Of a stretch of 64,000 nt of DNA, positions 9,081-18,317 are shown one piece after another. This DNA is from JAICYJ01 sp963797565. Lineage in GTDB: Bacteria; Actinomycetota; Thermoleophilia; Gaiellales; JAICJC01. Made by a program: the position numbers and the translations under genes. Each line of letters opens with the position of its first letter. The first letter of the stretch is position 1. The notes beneath the pieces are model-generated. The model did not search any database. It worked only from the letters and a program-made list of their open reading frames with translations, and had not been told where the DNA came from. Location of the stretch: assembly GCA_963797565.1 (NCBI GenBank), contig CAWCPM010000008.1:62001-126000 (forward strand), in the 5' to 3' direction.

Positions 9081-9981
9081 CGCGCTGGCGGGCCTGCACG
9101 AGGCGTCCGGCAAGGTGCGCGAGATCTACAGCTTCGGCGACACCCTGCTGATGGTCACCTCCGACAGGATGAGCGCGTTCGACGTGATCATGCCGACCGC
9201 CATCCCCGACAAGGGCCGGGTGCTGACGGGGCTCTCGAAGTTCTGGTTCGACCGCACCGCCGAGCTGGTCCCGAACCACCTGATCTCGATCGACCGTTCG
9301 GACTTCCCGGTAGAGGCGGCCGGCGAGCCCGATCTGGCCGGCCGCTCGATGCTGGTGCGGCGTCTGCGGATGCTGCCGATCGAGTGCGTGGTGCGCGGCT
9401 ACCTGGCCGGGTCGAGCTGGAAGGACTACCGGGCCACCGGCGAGATCTGCGGGCACCGGCTGCCGCCCGGGCTGCGCCAGTCGGCCCGGCTGCCGCGGCC
9501 GATCTTCACGCCCGCCACCAAGGCCGAGAGCGGCCACGACATCAACATCGACGCCGCTGCCGCCCGCAGCCTGGTGGGCGACGACGAGCTGTTCGACCGG
9601 GTCGAGCAGCTGTCGATCGACATCTACCAGCACGCCGCCGCCCACGCGCTCGAGCGGGGGCTGATCATCGCCGACACGAAGTTCGAGTTCGGCCTCGACG
9701 CCGGCGGAGAGCTGGTGCTGGGCGACGAGGTGCTGACGCCCGACTCCTCCCGCTTCTGGCCGGCCGACGACTACCAGCCCGGCCGCCCGCAGGCCGCGTT
9801 CGACAAGCAGTTCCTGCGCGATTGGCTGGAGGGCCTGGACTGGGACAAGCAGGCGCCCGGACCGGAGCTGCCCGGCGAGATCGTCGCCGGCACCCGCGCG
9901 CGCTACGTCGACGCCTACGAGCGTCTGACCGGAGAGCCCTTCAGCGATTACCTACGACGAAACGGAGTGCCGCCGCCATGA
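9073..9981 (+). CDS. purC: Phosphoribosylaminoimidazole-succinocarboxamide (SAICAR) synthase
   Basis: 302 residues. It ligates aspartate to CAIR with ATP, step 8 of IMP synthesis. Recognised by GKVREIYSFGDTLLMVTSDR at the N-terminus, ECVVRGYLAGSSW in the centre, KAESGHDINI, and IIADTKFEFG followed by GDEVLTPDSSRFW. Start ATG 9073 overlaps the purB stop; the stop overlaps purS by ATGA. The length corresponds to the longer, yeast/actinobacterial type of SAICAR synthase rather than the ~240-residue E. coli type. Confidence 0.96.
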   Translation: MSDALAGLHEASGKVREIYSFGDTLLMVTSDRMSAFDVIMPTAIPDKGRVLTGLSKFWFDRTAELVPNHLISIDRSDFPVEAAGEPDLAGRSMLVRRLRMLPIECVVRGYLAGSSWKDYRATGEICGHRLPPGLRQSARLPRPIFTPATKAESGHDINIDAAAARSLVGDDELFDRVEQLSIDIYQHAAAHALERGLIIADTKFEFGLDAGGELVLGDEVLTPDSSRFWPADDYQPGRPQAAFDKQFLRDWLEGLDWDKQAPGPELPGEIVAGTRARYVDAYERLTGEPFSDYLRRNGVPPP

Positions 9982-10217
9982 AAGTGACCGTGCTCGTCCG
10001 TCCCCGCGACGGCATCCTCGATCCCCAGGGCGAGGCGGTTCGCCGCTCGCTGGCCGGCCTCGGCTATCCGGCCGCCGACGTGCGCGCCGGCAAGGTGTTC
10101 GACCTCGACGTGGATGCCGACGACGCCGAGGGCGCACGGCGGATCGCCGACGAGATCGCCGGCAAGGTGCTGTCGAACCCGCTGATCGAGCAGTACCAGG
10201 TGGAGGTGGCTGGATGA
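9978..10217 (+). CDS. purS: FGAM synthase subunit PurS
   Basis: 79 residues. PurS is the small bridging subunit of the three-part formylglycinamidine ribonucleotide synthase (PurL-PurS-PurQ) and couples ammonia transfer from PurQ to PurL. The sequence KVTVLVRPRDGILDPQGEAV with a C-terminal LSNPLIEQYQVEV is diagnostic. It overlaps purC (ATGA) upstream and purQ (ATGA) downstream, giving stoichiometric coupling. A separate PurS is consistent with the short PurL (722 residues) encoded at 13707. Confidence 0.95.
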   Translation: MKVTVLVRPRDGILDPQGEAVRRSLAGLGYPAADVRAGKVFDLDVDADDAEGARRIADEIAGKVLSNPLIEQYQVEVAG

Positions 10218-10885
10218 GGGTGGGCGTGGTCAGCTACCCCGGGGCCTGCGATGACCGCGATGCGATGCATGCCGTCGCGTTGATGGGCGCGGAGCCGGCG
10301 CGGCTCTGGCACGCCGATCCCGACCTGGGCGGCGTGGACGCCGTGATCATCCCCGGCGGTTTCAGCTACGGCGACTACCTGCGGCCGGGCGCCCTGGCGG
10401 CGTTGTCGCCGGTGATGCACGGCGTGCGCGCCCACGCCGCCGCCGGCCGGCCGGTGCTGGGCATCTGCAACGGCTTCCAGGTGCTGACCGAGGCCGGCCT
10501 GGTGCCGGGCGTGCTGCGGCCGAACGCCAGCCTCAAGTTCCGGTGCCACGACGTGGCGCTCGCGGTCGAGCGTGAGTCGCCCTGGCTGCCAGGCTGCTCC
10601 GAGGGCGACCAGCTGACGATCCCGATGAAGCACCACGACGGCTGCTGGTTCGCCGACGCGGCGCAGGTGGCCGAGCTGGAGGCCCGCGGCCAGGTGCTGC
10701 TGCGCTACCGCGACAACCCCAACGGCTCGGTCGGCTCGGTGGCCTGCGTGACCAACGCCGAAGGCAACGTGGCGGCGCTGATGCCCCACCCCGAGCACGC
10801 GGTCGAGCAGCTGGTGGGCTCGACCGACGGCCGCGTGCTGCTGCAGGGGCTACTCGACCTGGCCGGCGTTCCCGCGCCGGCCTGA
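10214..10885 (+). CDS. purQ: FGAM synthase glutaminase subunit PurQ
   Basis: 223 residues, class I glutamine amidotransferase. It releases ammonia from glutamine for PurL. The oxyanion and nucleophile motif GICNGFQVL holds the catalytic Cys (about residue 85), IIPGGFSYGDYLRPGA precedes it, and MPHPEHA near the C-terminus supplies the catalytic His/Glu. The start overlaps purS by ATGA. The 3' end overlaps by about 36 bp the end of the convergent LtrA-like gene, the break point where the operon is split from purL. Confidence 0.96.
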   Translation: MRVGVVSYPGACDDRDAMHAVALMGAEPARLWHADPDLGGVDAVIIPGGFSYGDYLRPGALAALSPVMHGVRAHAAAGRPVLGICNGFQVLTEAGLVPGVLRPNASLKFRCHDVALAVERESPWLPGCSEGDQLTIPMKHHDGCWFADAAQVAELEARGQVLLRYRDNPNGSVGSVACVTNAEGNVAALMPHPEHAVEQLVGSTDGRVLLQGLLDLAGVPAPA

Positions 10886-11975
10886 TCGGCCCTCGAGCGC
10901 GAACCCGGCTGCCAGCACGGCCGCCAGCAGCGTCTCCTGCGCGACGTTCGACACGAACATCCCTAGTGGGACCGTGGCCAGGGCGGCGACGGCGATGGCC
11001 AGCCGTCCACGGCTGATCGCGATCCCCAGGTAGGCACGCGAGATCTGGTCGGCGACCAGGAACAGGGCGGCGCCCGCGCCCAGGTAGAGCGCGCGCACGC
11101 GTGTCCGTCGAGCTGTCGGGATGCGCGATCGCGTGGTGCAGCCCGGCGGCCACCGCCACGACCGCGCCCAGGAGCGCCGCGAACGCCAGTCCGAACGGCC
11201 GTACTCCCACCAGGTAGCGGCCGTCCGCGACCGCCCGGATGAAGGCCGCCACTCGCAGCTCGTCGTCGTGGTCGCCGAAGTACGCCCACCACAGACCGGC
11301 GCTGATCGCCATCCCCAGCGCCACGGTGCTGATCGTGCCCGCGTCGATGGTGTGGGCGCTTGCGCCGATCGCGATCGCCACCACCGACTCGCCGATCGCC
11401 ACCAGCACCACGAGCGCGTGGCGCTCCACGAAGTGCTTGGCACCGAGCAGGCGGCTCTGGTCCGCGATCAGGTACGGCGACGCCCAGGCAGCGGCCGCCG
11501 TCAGCGCCCACAGCGCGTACTGCCAGCCCCCGCCCAGCGCCCCGCCGGCCACGATCACCAGCGCGAACGCCACGTTGACCGGGAAGAAGCCGCGGTAGAT
11601 CGTGGACAGCCGCACCTGCGTCGAGACCACGAACAGCCCGCCGTGCACGATCACGACCAGCAGGTAGGCGAGGCCGAACGCGAGCCCCTCGCCCTCGAAG
11701 GCGCTGGGGATCGCGAGCGCCAGCACCAGATAGCTGATCATCCCCGCCACCATCGCCAGCCGCCGGGAGGTGCGGTCGGGCGGCACCAGGTTCGTGAGCC
11801 AGGCGTAGCCGCCGTACATCCACCACACGATCGCGAGCATCAGCGCCGCCTGTACGACGCCGGTCGCCGAGGGCCGGTGCTCGAGCACGGTCGTGAACTG
11901 CGTGATCGTGACCACGAAGACGAGGTCGAAGAACAGCTCCAGGCGCGAGACCTCGGTGACCGGTGCGACGCTCAC
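10850..11975 (-). CDS. Low-temperature-requirement protein A (LtrA)-like membrane protein, one apparent frameshift
   Basis: About 375 residues after joining two frames. The N-terminal part from GTG 11975 (VSVAPVTEVSRLELFFDLVFVVTITQF region) has the LtrA hallmark E-L-FFDLVFV and about nine membrane segments, ending HPDSSTDTR. The C-terminal segment RVRALYLGAGAALFLVADQI lies in another frame, the switch occurring near 11095-11105. LtrA proteins are multi-pass membrane proteins of unclear function, named from Listeria. The GTGA start overlaps the stop of the upstream O-antigen-ligase-like gene, so the two form a leftward pair. Its 3' end overlaps purQ. Confidence 0.75.
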
Positions 11976-13096
11976 GGCCCCTCGGGCTGCGCGGCCAGCG
12001 CCGCCAGCGCGCCCAGCAGCACCAGCGGCGGGAACGACCAGGTGAAGTCGTAGACGCCGGACAGCGCGACCGCGGTCGCGGACACGCCGAATGCGATCCG
12101 CCCGGGGTCGCGCGAGGAAAGCGCCGGCACCCCGGCGACCAGCATCGCCAGCAGCGCCAGCGCGGTGCCGGCCGCCGCGATCAGCCCGGCCTCGACCGCC
12201 TGCTCCAGCACCGCGTCGTGGGCCAGGCTGACCTGGTTGGAGGCCAGCGCGAAGCCCGGCTGCGGGGCCACGTAGATCGCACGGAACTGCCCCGGCCCGT
12301 ATCCCATCAGGGGACGTTTCAGCGCCGCATTCCAGGCGGCGTGCCAGACGTCGGTGCGGGTCGAGAGCGCGCCGTGGCGGAGGTGCCGCTCGAGGGCGGA
12401 GCGGCTCGGGTGTGAGACGGCCAGCGCCAGCAGCGCGCAGACCGCCGCCGCGGCGACCACCGGCCAGATCGCCCGCCTCAGCGCCGGCACCCGCACCGCG
12501 AACAACGCGAGCACCGCCACCGTCTCCAGCCAGGTGACGCGGTCGAACGTGGCCACGGCCGCCGCCGTCAGCACAGCACCGCTGACGACGGTGGTCAGGC
12601 GGTCGAGCCGCCCGGCGGCGTGCAGGGCCAGCGCGAACGCCAGCGCGCAGACACAGAACAGGCCCAGCGCCGGCGGGTACTCGAAGGTGCCGCCCGCCCG
12701 CCAGACGCCCGCGATCCGCTCGGCCAGCGGCGGGCTGCGCAGGGCCAGCCCGGCCAGCCCGGCCGTGGCGGTCGCCAGCCCCAACGCCAGCACGATCAGC
12801 GGCAGCCACCGCACCAGCGCCGGCCGTGCGGCCGCGCCCAGCACCACCAGCAGCGGAAGCGCCGCCGCCGCGAGCGCCGCCGCCGTTGAGCTGTCCCCGC
12901 GATTCCAGGCCAGCGATGCCAGATTGGCCAAGGCCACGGCCGTCAGCCCGCTCACGAGCGCGACATCCACGGCTTGCGGCCGCGGCCGGAACCAGGCCGC
13001 GCCAGCGACCGCGATCGCCGCGATCGCCAGCTGGCCGCCGCGGGTGAAGCCGCCGTGCCAGAGCACGATCCCGAAAGCGGGAGCGATGACCACCAC
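11972..13096 (-). CDS. O-antigen ligase/Wzy-like polytopic membrane protein
   Basis: About 373 residues from a GTG at 13096; the frame is open further upstream (to 13273), so the start is uncertain, and the region beyond would overlap the opposite His/Gly-rich gene. There are roughly ten hydrophobic segments. The Wzy_C/O-antigen-ligase pattern RTDVWHAAWNAALKRPLMGY followed by GPGQF is present in a large loop, as in proteins that transfer or polymerise lipid-linked glycans at the outer face of the membrane. It is related to the proteins at 44640 and 52689 but isolated from them. Its presence with LtrA inside the purine cluster suggests a later insertion. Confidence 0.65.
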   Translation of the reverse strand: MVVIAPAFGIVLWHGGFTRGGQLAIAAIAVAGAAWFRPRPQAVDVALVSGLTAVALANLASLAWNRGDSSTAAALAAAALPLLVVLGAAARPALVRWLPLIVLALGLATATAGLAGLALRSPPLAERIAGVWRAGGTFEYPPALGLFCVCALAFALALHAAGRLDRLTTVVSGAVLTAAAVATFDRVTWLETVAVLALFAVRVPALRRAIWPVVAAAAVCALLALAVSHPSRSALERHLRHGALSTRTDVWHAAWNAALKRPLMGYGPGQFRAIYVAPQPGFALASNQVSLAHDAVLEQAVEAGLIAAAGTALALLAMLVAGVPALSSRDPGRIAFGVSATAVALSGVYDFTWSFPPLVLLGALAALAAQPEGP

Positions 13097-13169
13097 TATG
13101 GGTGACAGCCTGGGCACCTGCGGATGCCGATGAGATGTCTGTCCGCTTTCTGTCTTTGGGGGTTTCTTG

Positions 13170-13635
13170 ATGTCCATCTCTCGCTGGATCGTGGTTCTGC
13201 CCGTGCTCGCCGGGTTGGTGGTCACGGGCTCTGCGGTGGCGCGCATGATGCCTGCGCAGACGGTTCGAGACACGGTCTACCAGACCTGTCAGCACAACGG
13301 CGTGCATTTCAACAAGCAGGGCCACGCCAACTGCGGCCTGCATAAGGGCTGGTCGGACGTTCCGACCACGGAGGCCGGTGACCAGCCGACCACCGAGCCC
13401 GGCCACGGCCGCGGCGCCGTCCACGCACTCACGCACGGCGACCAGGCCAGGCCACGCCAAGGGCCACGGCCACCACGGCGCCACCACGCAGGGCGGGTCG
13501 TCGGGCCACGGCGGCGGCAAGGCCGCCACGCACGGTACCGGCCACGGCCACGCCACCACGCACGGCCATGCCACGACGCACGGCGGCGGCCACGGCCACG
13601 CCGGCGGGCAGGGCCACAGCCACAAGAAGGGTTAG
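13170..13635 (+). CDS. Small secreted His/Gly-rich protein, apparent frameshift
   Basis: From ATG 13170 the protein begins MSISRWIVVLPVLAGLVVTG, a clear signal peptide or membrane anchor, followed by a Cys-containing segment (VYQTCQHNGVHFNKQGHANC) that resembles a small metal- or disulfide-binding module. After about 13440 the coherent reading moves to another frame rich in GHGHATTHGHATTHGGGHGH repeats, ending GHSHKKG at 13635. Joining needs one indel near 13445-13456. The His/Gly tail suggests metal chelation at the cell surface. Function unknown; compare with the unrelated His-rich protein at 29874. Confidence 0.5.
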
Positions 13636-13646
13636 GCCCTTAAAGG

Positions 13647-13683
13647 GCGGGTCGGTGGCCGCTGTCGCGTGCCATCGACCCGC
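13647..13683 (+). terminator. Strong hairpin between the His/Gly-rich gene and purL
   Basis: A 12-bp stem (GCGGGTCGGTGG at 13647-13658 pairing with CCATCGACCCGC at 13672-13683, one G-U) with a 13-nt loop. It is immediately preceded by the 13-bp palindrome GCCCTTAAAGGGC at 13636-13648. There is no U-run after it. It could stop transcription from the upstream gene or act in the purL leader; a TACGAT sequence at 13689-13694 resembles a -10 box for purL. Confidence 0.45.
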
Positions 13684-13706
13684 TCCGGTACGATGCAGCG
13701 GCGCTC

Positions 13707-15875
13707 GTGAACGCCGTGACGCCACAGCCGCTCCATCGCGCCCTCGGTCTCACCGATGGCGAACGTGAGCGTATCTGCGCGCTGCTGGGCCGCGATCCGA
13801 ACGACTTCGAGCTGGCCGTGTACTCGCTGCTATGGAGCGAGCACTGCGGCTACAAGCACTCCCGGCCGCTGCTGGGCCGCTTCCCGACCGAGGGCGGTCA
13901 TGTGCTGCAGGGACCGGGGGAGAACGCCGGCGTGATCGATGTCGGTGACGGCCTGGCCGTCGCGCTCAAGGTCGAGAGCCACAACCATCCCTCCGCCGTC
14001 GAGCCGTTCCAGGGAGCGGCCACCGGCGTCGGAGGCATCCTGCGCGACATCTTCGCGATGGGCGCGCGCCCGATCGCGATCCTGGATTCGCTGCGCTTCG
14101 GCGAGCCGTCCACCGACCACCAGCGGCACCTGTTCGCCGAGGTGGTCGCGGGCGTCGGCCACTACGGCAACTGCGTCGGCGTGGCCAACCTGGGCGGCGA
14201 GGTCTACTTCGAACCGGCCTACGAGCACAACTGCCTGGTCAACGCGATGTGCGTCGGGTTGCTGCCTGCGGCTCGCCTGACATCGGCCGGCGCCACGGGG
14301 GTCGGCAACCTGCTGGTGCTGTACGGCTCGAAGACCGGCCGCGACGGCATCGGCGGCGCCAGCGTGCTGGCCTCGCAGGGCTTCGACGAGGGCTCCGCCG
14401 ACAAGCGGCCCAGCGTCCAGATCGGCGACCCGTTCATGGGCAAGAAGCTGATCGAGTGCACGCTCGAGCTGCTCGACCGGGGGCTGCTGGCCTCGCTGCA
14501 GGACCTGGGCGCGGCCGGGCTGGCCTCGTCCACGTCGGAGATGGCGGCCGCGGGCGGCGTCGGACTGGACGTCGACCTGTCGCGGGTGCCGCTGCGCGAG
14601 GAGGACATGCAGCCGTTCGAGATCATGATCTCCGAGTCGCAGGAGCGGATGTGCGCGATCGTGGAGCCGTCGCGGCTGGACGCGGTGATCGAGGCCTGCA
14701 CCCGCTGGGACATCGATGCCACGGTGATCGGCGAGGTCACCGACGGAGAGATCCTGCGCGCGTTTCACGACGGCCAACTGGTGGGCGAGATCCCCGTCGA
14801 GACGCTTGTTGACGGCGCACCCCGCTACGAGGTGGAGCGCACGCGGCCGGCTCGCCTGGCCGACCAGCCGCTCGAGTTCGCGCCGGTGACGGACATCGCG
14901 GGCGGGCTGCGGACGCTGCTCGGCTCGCCGAACATCGCCAGCCGCCGCTGGATCTACCAGCAGTACGACCAGCTGGTCGGCTCGGGCACCGCGGTGCGGC
15001 CGGGCGGCGATGCGGGCGTGGTGCGGCTGACTCCGTCGCGGCGGGCGATCGCGATCTCGCTGGACGGCAACGGCCGGCGCACGTGGCTGGATCCGCGCCG
15101 CGGCGGCGCGGCCGCCGTCTGCGAGGCGGCGCGCAACGTCGCCTGCACGGGTGCGCGGCCGGCGGCGGTCACGAACTGCCTCAACTTCGGGAACCCCGAG
15201 ACGGGCGAGGTCGGCTACGAGCTGGCGGAGGCGATCGAGGGCATGTCGCTGGCCTGCGAGGCGCTGGGCCTGCCGGTGGTCTCTGGCAACGTGTCGCTCT
15301 ACAACGAGCACTTCGGGCAGCCCATCTACCCAACGCCGGTGGTCGGCGTCGTCGGCGTGCTGGCCGACGCCGAGCTGGCCGTCAAGGCCGGCTTCCGGAG
15401 CGAGGGCGATCTGGTGCTGCTGGCCGGCGACGGTGTGGCCGCCCTGGACGGATCCGAGTACCAGAAGCTGGTGCTGGGCGAGGTGGCCGGACGCATCCCG
15501 GCTCCCGACCTTGCGGCCGAGGCGCGGCTGCACCGGTTCCTGGCCGAGGCGGCCGAGCGGCGGCTGCTGCGAAGCGCGCACGACGTGGCCGACGGGGGCC
15601 TCGCCGTGACGCTGGCCGAGTCGGCGATCGCCGGCGGCATCGGGGTGGTTGCCGACTGTGACCAGCCCTTCTCGGAGGGCGATGGACGGGCCGTGATCAG
15701 CGTCAGCGAGCAGGACGCGGAGGCGCTGAACGCGCTCGCCGGCGAGCTCCCGCTGCGGCAGATCGGACGCGTCGGCGGCGACGCCATCGTGCTATCCGGC
15801 CAGACGCTGCCGCTGGCCGAGGCGGCCGGGATCTACGAGTCGGCGCTGCCGGCCGCGGTCGAGGGCAGCGGCTGA
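13707..15875 (+). CDS. purL: FGAM synthase large subunit PurL
   Basis: 722 residues, the short PurL that works with PurS and PurQ. It converts FGAR to FGAM using ATP and ammonia. The AIRS-fold landmarks are present twice: ESHNHPSAVEPFQGAATGVG near residue 90 and the second-half GNVSLYNEH...PTPVVGVVG. GTG 13707 gives MNAVTPQPLHRALGLTDGE, the usual N-terminus. It begins the second half of the purine cluster, separated from purQ by about 2.8 kb of unrelated genes. Its stop overlaps the purF ATG (TGATG). Confidence 0.96.
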   Translation: MNAVTPQPLHRALGLTDGERERICALLGRDPNDFELAVYSLLWSEHCGYKHSRPLLGRFPTEGGHVLQGPGENAGVIDVGDGLAVALKVESHNHPSAVEPFQGAATGVGGILRDIFAMGARPIAILDSLRFGEPSTDHQRHLFAEVVAGVGHYGNCVGVANLGGEVYFEPAYEHNCLVNAMCVGLLPAARLTSAGATGVGNLLVLYGSKTGRDGIGGASVLASQGFDEGSADKRPSVQIGDPFMGKKLIECTLELLDRGLLASLQDLGAAGLASSTSEMAAAGGVGLDVDLSRVPLREEDMQPFEIMISESQERMCAIVEPSRLDAVIEACTRWDIDATVIGEVTDGEILRAFHDGQLVGEIPVETLVDGAPRYEVERTRPARLADQPLEFAPVTDIAGGLRTLLGSPNIASRRWIYQQYDQLVGSGTAVRPGGDAGVVRLTPSRRAIAISLDGNGRRTWLDPRRGGAAAVCEAARNVACTGARPAAVTNCLNFGNPETGEVGYELAEAIEGMSLACEALGLPVVSGNVSLYNEHFGQPIYPTPVVGVVGVLADAELAVKAGFRSEGDLVLLAGDGVAALDGSEYQKLVLGEVAGRIPAPDLAAEARLHRFLAEAAERRLLRSAHDVADGGLAVTLAESAIAGGIGVVADCDQPFSEGDGRAVISVSEQDAEALNALAGELPLRQIGRVGGDAIVLSGQTLPLAEAAGIYESALPAAVEGSG

Positions 15876-17295
15876 TGTGCGGCGTATTCGGCATCTACGA
15901 CCCGCTCGGCGCGCCCGACCGTGACGTCGCGCGGCTGACCTTCTTCGGCCTCTACGCGCTCCAGCACCGCGGCCAGGAGAGCGCCGGCATCGCCGTGTCA
16001 GACGGCGGCCGGGTGGTCGCCATGAAGGACATGGGCCTGGTCAGCCAGGTGTTCGACGAGCCCAAGCTGTCGGCGCTGCAGGGCCGCATGGCGATCGGCC
16101 ACGCCCGCTACTCGACCACCGGCTCCACCGCCTGGCGCAACGCGCAACCGGTGGTGCAGCACGCCCCCGGCCGCACCGTCGCGCTCGGCCACAACGGCAA
16201 CCTCACGAACACCACCGCCCTGCGGGACGAGCTGCGAGGCAACCGGGTACGGCTGCAGTCCACCTCCGACACGGAGGTGATCGCGGCGCTGATCGCACGG
16301 CACCCATCCGCACGGCTGGACGACGCGATCGCCGACACCATGGGCCGGATCGAGGGCGCGTTCGCTGCGGTGCTGCTGACCGAGGACTCCGTGGCCGGCT
16401 TCCGCGATCCCGACGGCATCCGCCCGCTGGTGGTCGGCCGCCTCGACGACGCGTTCGTGCTCGCCTCCGAGACCTGCGCGCTGGACATCATCGGCGCCCG
16501 CGTGGAGCGCGAGCTGAACCCCGGAGAGCTGGTCGTGATCGACGCCGACGGGCCCCGCTACCGGCAGGCCGTTGAGCCGCGCTCGGCATCGCTGTGCATC
16601 TTCGAGTTCATCTACTTCGCCCGGCCCGACTCCGAGATGCAGGGCCAGGGGCTGCACGAGGTGCGCGGCCGGATGGGCGAGCAGCTGGCGCTGGAGGCGC
16701 CGGTCGAAGCTGACGTGGTGATACCGGTGCCCGACTCCGGCACGCCCGCCGCGATCGGGTACGCCCGCGCCAGCGGCATCCCGTTCGGCGAGGGCCTGGT
16801 CAAGAACCGCTACGTCGGCCGCACATTCATCCAGCCCGACCAGGGCCTGCGTGAGCGCGGCGTCAAGCTCAAGTTCAACGTGCTGCCCTCGATGCTCCGC
16901 GGCAAGCGCGTGGTGGTCGTGGACGACTCGATCGTACGGGGGTCGACGACGCGCAAGCTGGTGCAGATGCTGTTCGAGGCCGGCGCCACCGAGGTGCACC
17001 TGCGCGTCAGCTCGCCGCCGATCATCTCGCCCTGCTTCTACGGGATCGACATGGCCGACCAGAACGAGCTGCTCGCGTCCGGACGCACCATCGAGCAGGT
17101 GCGGGAGCGGCTGGGCGCAACCTCGCTGGCGTACCTGTCGCTGGACGGGCTGCAGGAGTCCACCACCCAGCCCAGCGAGCGTTTCTGCCGGGCCTGCCTG
17201 ACCGCGAGTATCCGACCGAGATCCCCGACGACATGCGAAACGCCAAGCTGCGGTTCGAGGAGCTGGCAGCGGCCGAGGCCGCGGCCGCTCGATGA
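15875..17295 (+). CDS. purF: Amidophosphoribosyltransferase, apparent 1-nt deletion near the 3' end
   Basis: First committed enzyme of purine synthesis: PRPP plus glutamine to phosphoribosylamine. The N-terminal nucleophile Cys2 follows the initiator directly (MCGVFGIYD), with no propeptide. The C-terminal PRTase domain has VVVVDDSIVRGSTT. Cys residues in SLCIFEFIYFARPDS, IISPCFYG and RFCRACLTG match the ligands of the oxygen-sensitive 4Fe-4S cluster of the Bacillus-type enzyme. After CLT the frame breaks near 17204; adding one base restores GEYPTEIPDDM...RFEELAAAEA and a stop at 17295 that overlaps purM by ATGA, giving about 473 residues. In the sequence as given the frame would run on to 17605 over purM. 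Confidence 0.93.
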
Positions 17296-18317
17296 GCGAC
17301 GAGGCGCCGCTCACCTACGGCGACGCCGGGGTCAGCCTCGAGGCCGCCGACGAGGTGGTGCGCCGCATCTCCGCCGCCGTGCAGTCGACGCGCACGAAGG
17401 ACGTGCTGGGCAGCCCGGGTGGCTTCTCCGGCCTGTACACGCCAAGCGCGGGCGACCCCGCGATCGCCGCCGGCTGCGACGGCGTCGGCACCAAGATCCT
17501 GCTCGGTGCGGCGGCCGGCCGGCTGCACGGGCTCGGTATCGACCTGGTCGCGATGAGCGTGAACGACGTGATCACCACCGGAGCGCGGCCTGCGTTCTTC
17601 CTTGATGTGATCACCTGCGGGCGGATCCAGCCGGACCGGATCGCGGAGCTGGTCGAGGGCATCGCCGCAGGATGCCGCGATGCCGGCTGCGCGCTGCTCG
17701 GCGGGGAGACCGCCGAACACCCCGACATGATGGAGCCGGACGAGTTCGACATGGCCGGTTTCGCGGTCGCTGTCGGCGAGCGCCGCGACCTGATCGGCGG
17801 CGCCCGCGCCATGGCCGGCGATGCCGTGATCGGCCTGGCCTCCAGCGGCCCGCACTCGAACGGGTTCTCGCTGGTGCGGCGCCTGCTGGAGCGCGCCGGC
17901 GTCTCGCTCGACGACACCCCCGCCGAGCTGGGCGGGGCGTCCGTGGCCGACGCGCTGCTGGAGCCGACCCGCATCTACGCCGGCGCCGTTCGGCTGCTGA
18001 CGGCCACCCTCGACGTGCGCGCGATGGCGCACATCACCGGCGGCGGCATCCCCGGCAACCTGGGCCGGCCGCTGCCCGGCGGGCTCGGCGCCGAGATCGA
18101 CCTGTCCAGCTGGGAACGGCCCGCGGTGTTCGCCTGGCTGGCGTCACTGGGCGTGGACGAGGACGAGATGCGGCAGGTGTTCAACCTCGGACTCGGCTTC
18201 GCGGTGGTGGTTGCGGACGAGTCGACCGAGCTGGCCCTGCGGACGCTGGAGCAGGCGGGCGAGCGTGCCTGGGTGGCCGGCCACCTGGTCGAGGGCGACG
18301 GAGTCACCCTGCGGTGA
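17292..18317 (+). CDS. purM: Phosphoribosylformylglycinamidine cyclo-ligase (AIR synthetase)
   Basis: 341 residues. It closes the imidazole ring, FGAM to AIR, with ATP. The sequence LTYGDAGVSLEAADEVV at the N-terminus, GCDGVGTKILLG, GIDLVAMSVNDVITTGARP and HITGGGIPGNLGR are all PurM signatures. The start overlaps the corrected purF stop by ATGA and the stop overlaps purN by GTGA, so the block purL-F-M-N-H is translationally chained. Confidence 0.96.
   Translation: MSDEAPLTYGDAGVSLEAADEVVRRISAAVQSTRTKDVLGSPGGFSGLYTPSAGDPAIAAGCDGVGTKILLGAAAGRLHGLGIDLVAMSVNDVITTGARPAFFLDVITCGRIQPDRIAELVEGIAAGCRDAGCALLGGETAEHPDMMEPDEFDMAGFAVAVGERRDLIGGARAMAGDAVIGLASSGPHSNGFSLVRRLLERAGVSLDDTPAELGGASVADALLEPTRIYAGAVRLLTATLDVRAMAHITGGGIPGNLGRPLPGGLGAEIDLSSWERPAVFAWLASLGVDEDEMRQVFNLGLGFAVVVADESTELALRTLEQAGERAWVAGHLVEGDGVTLR

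Noticed and set aside
10533..13625. 1030-residue leftward ORF
   Set aside because: It contains the LtrA N-terminus by chance continuation; the rest is shadow of the O-antigen-ligase-like gene and of purQ.
15875..17605. 576-residue PurF with an extra C-terminal domain
   Set aside because: The extra part is out-of-frame purM sequence; adding one base at 17204 restores a normal PurF ending at 17295.
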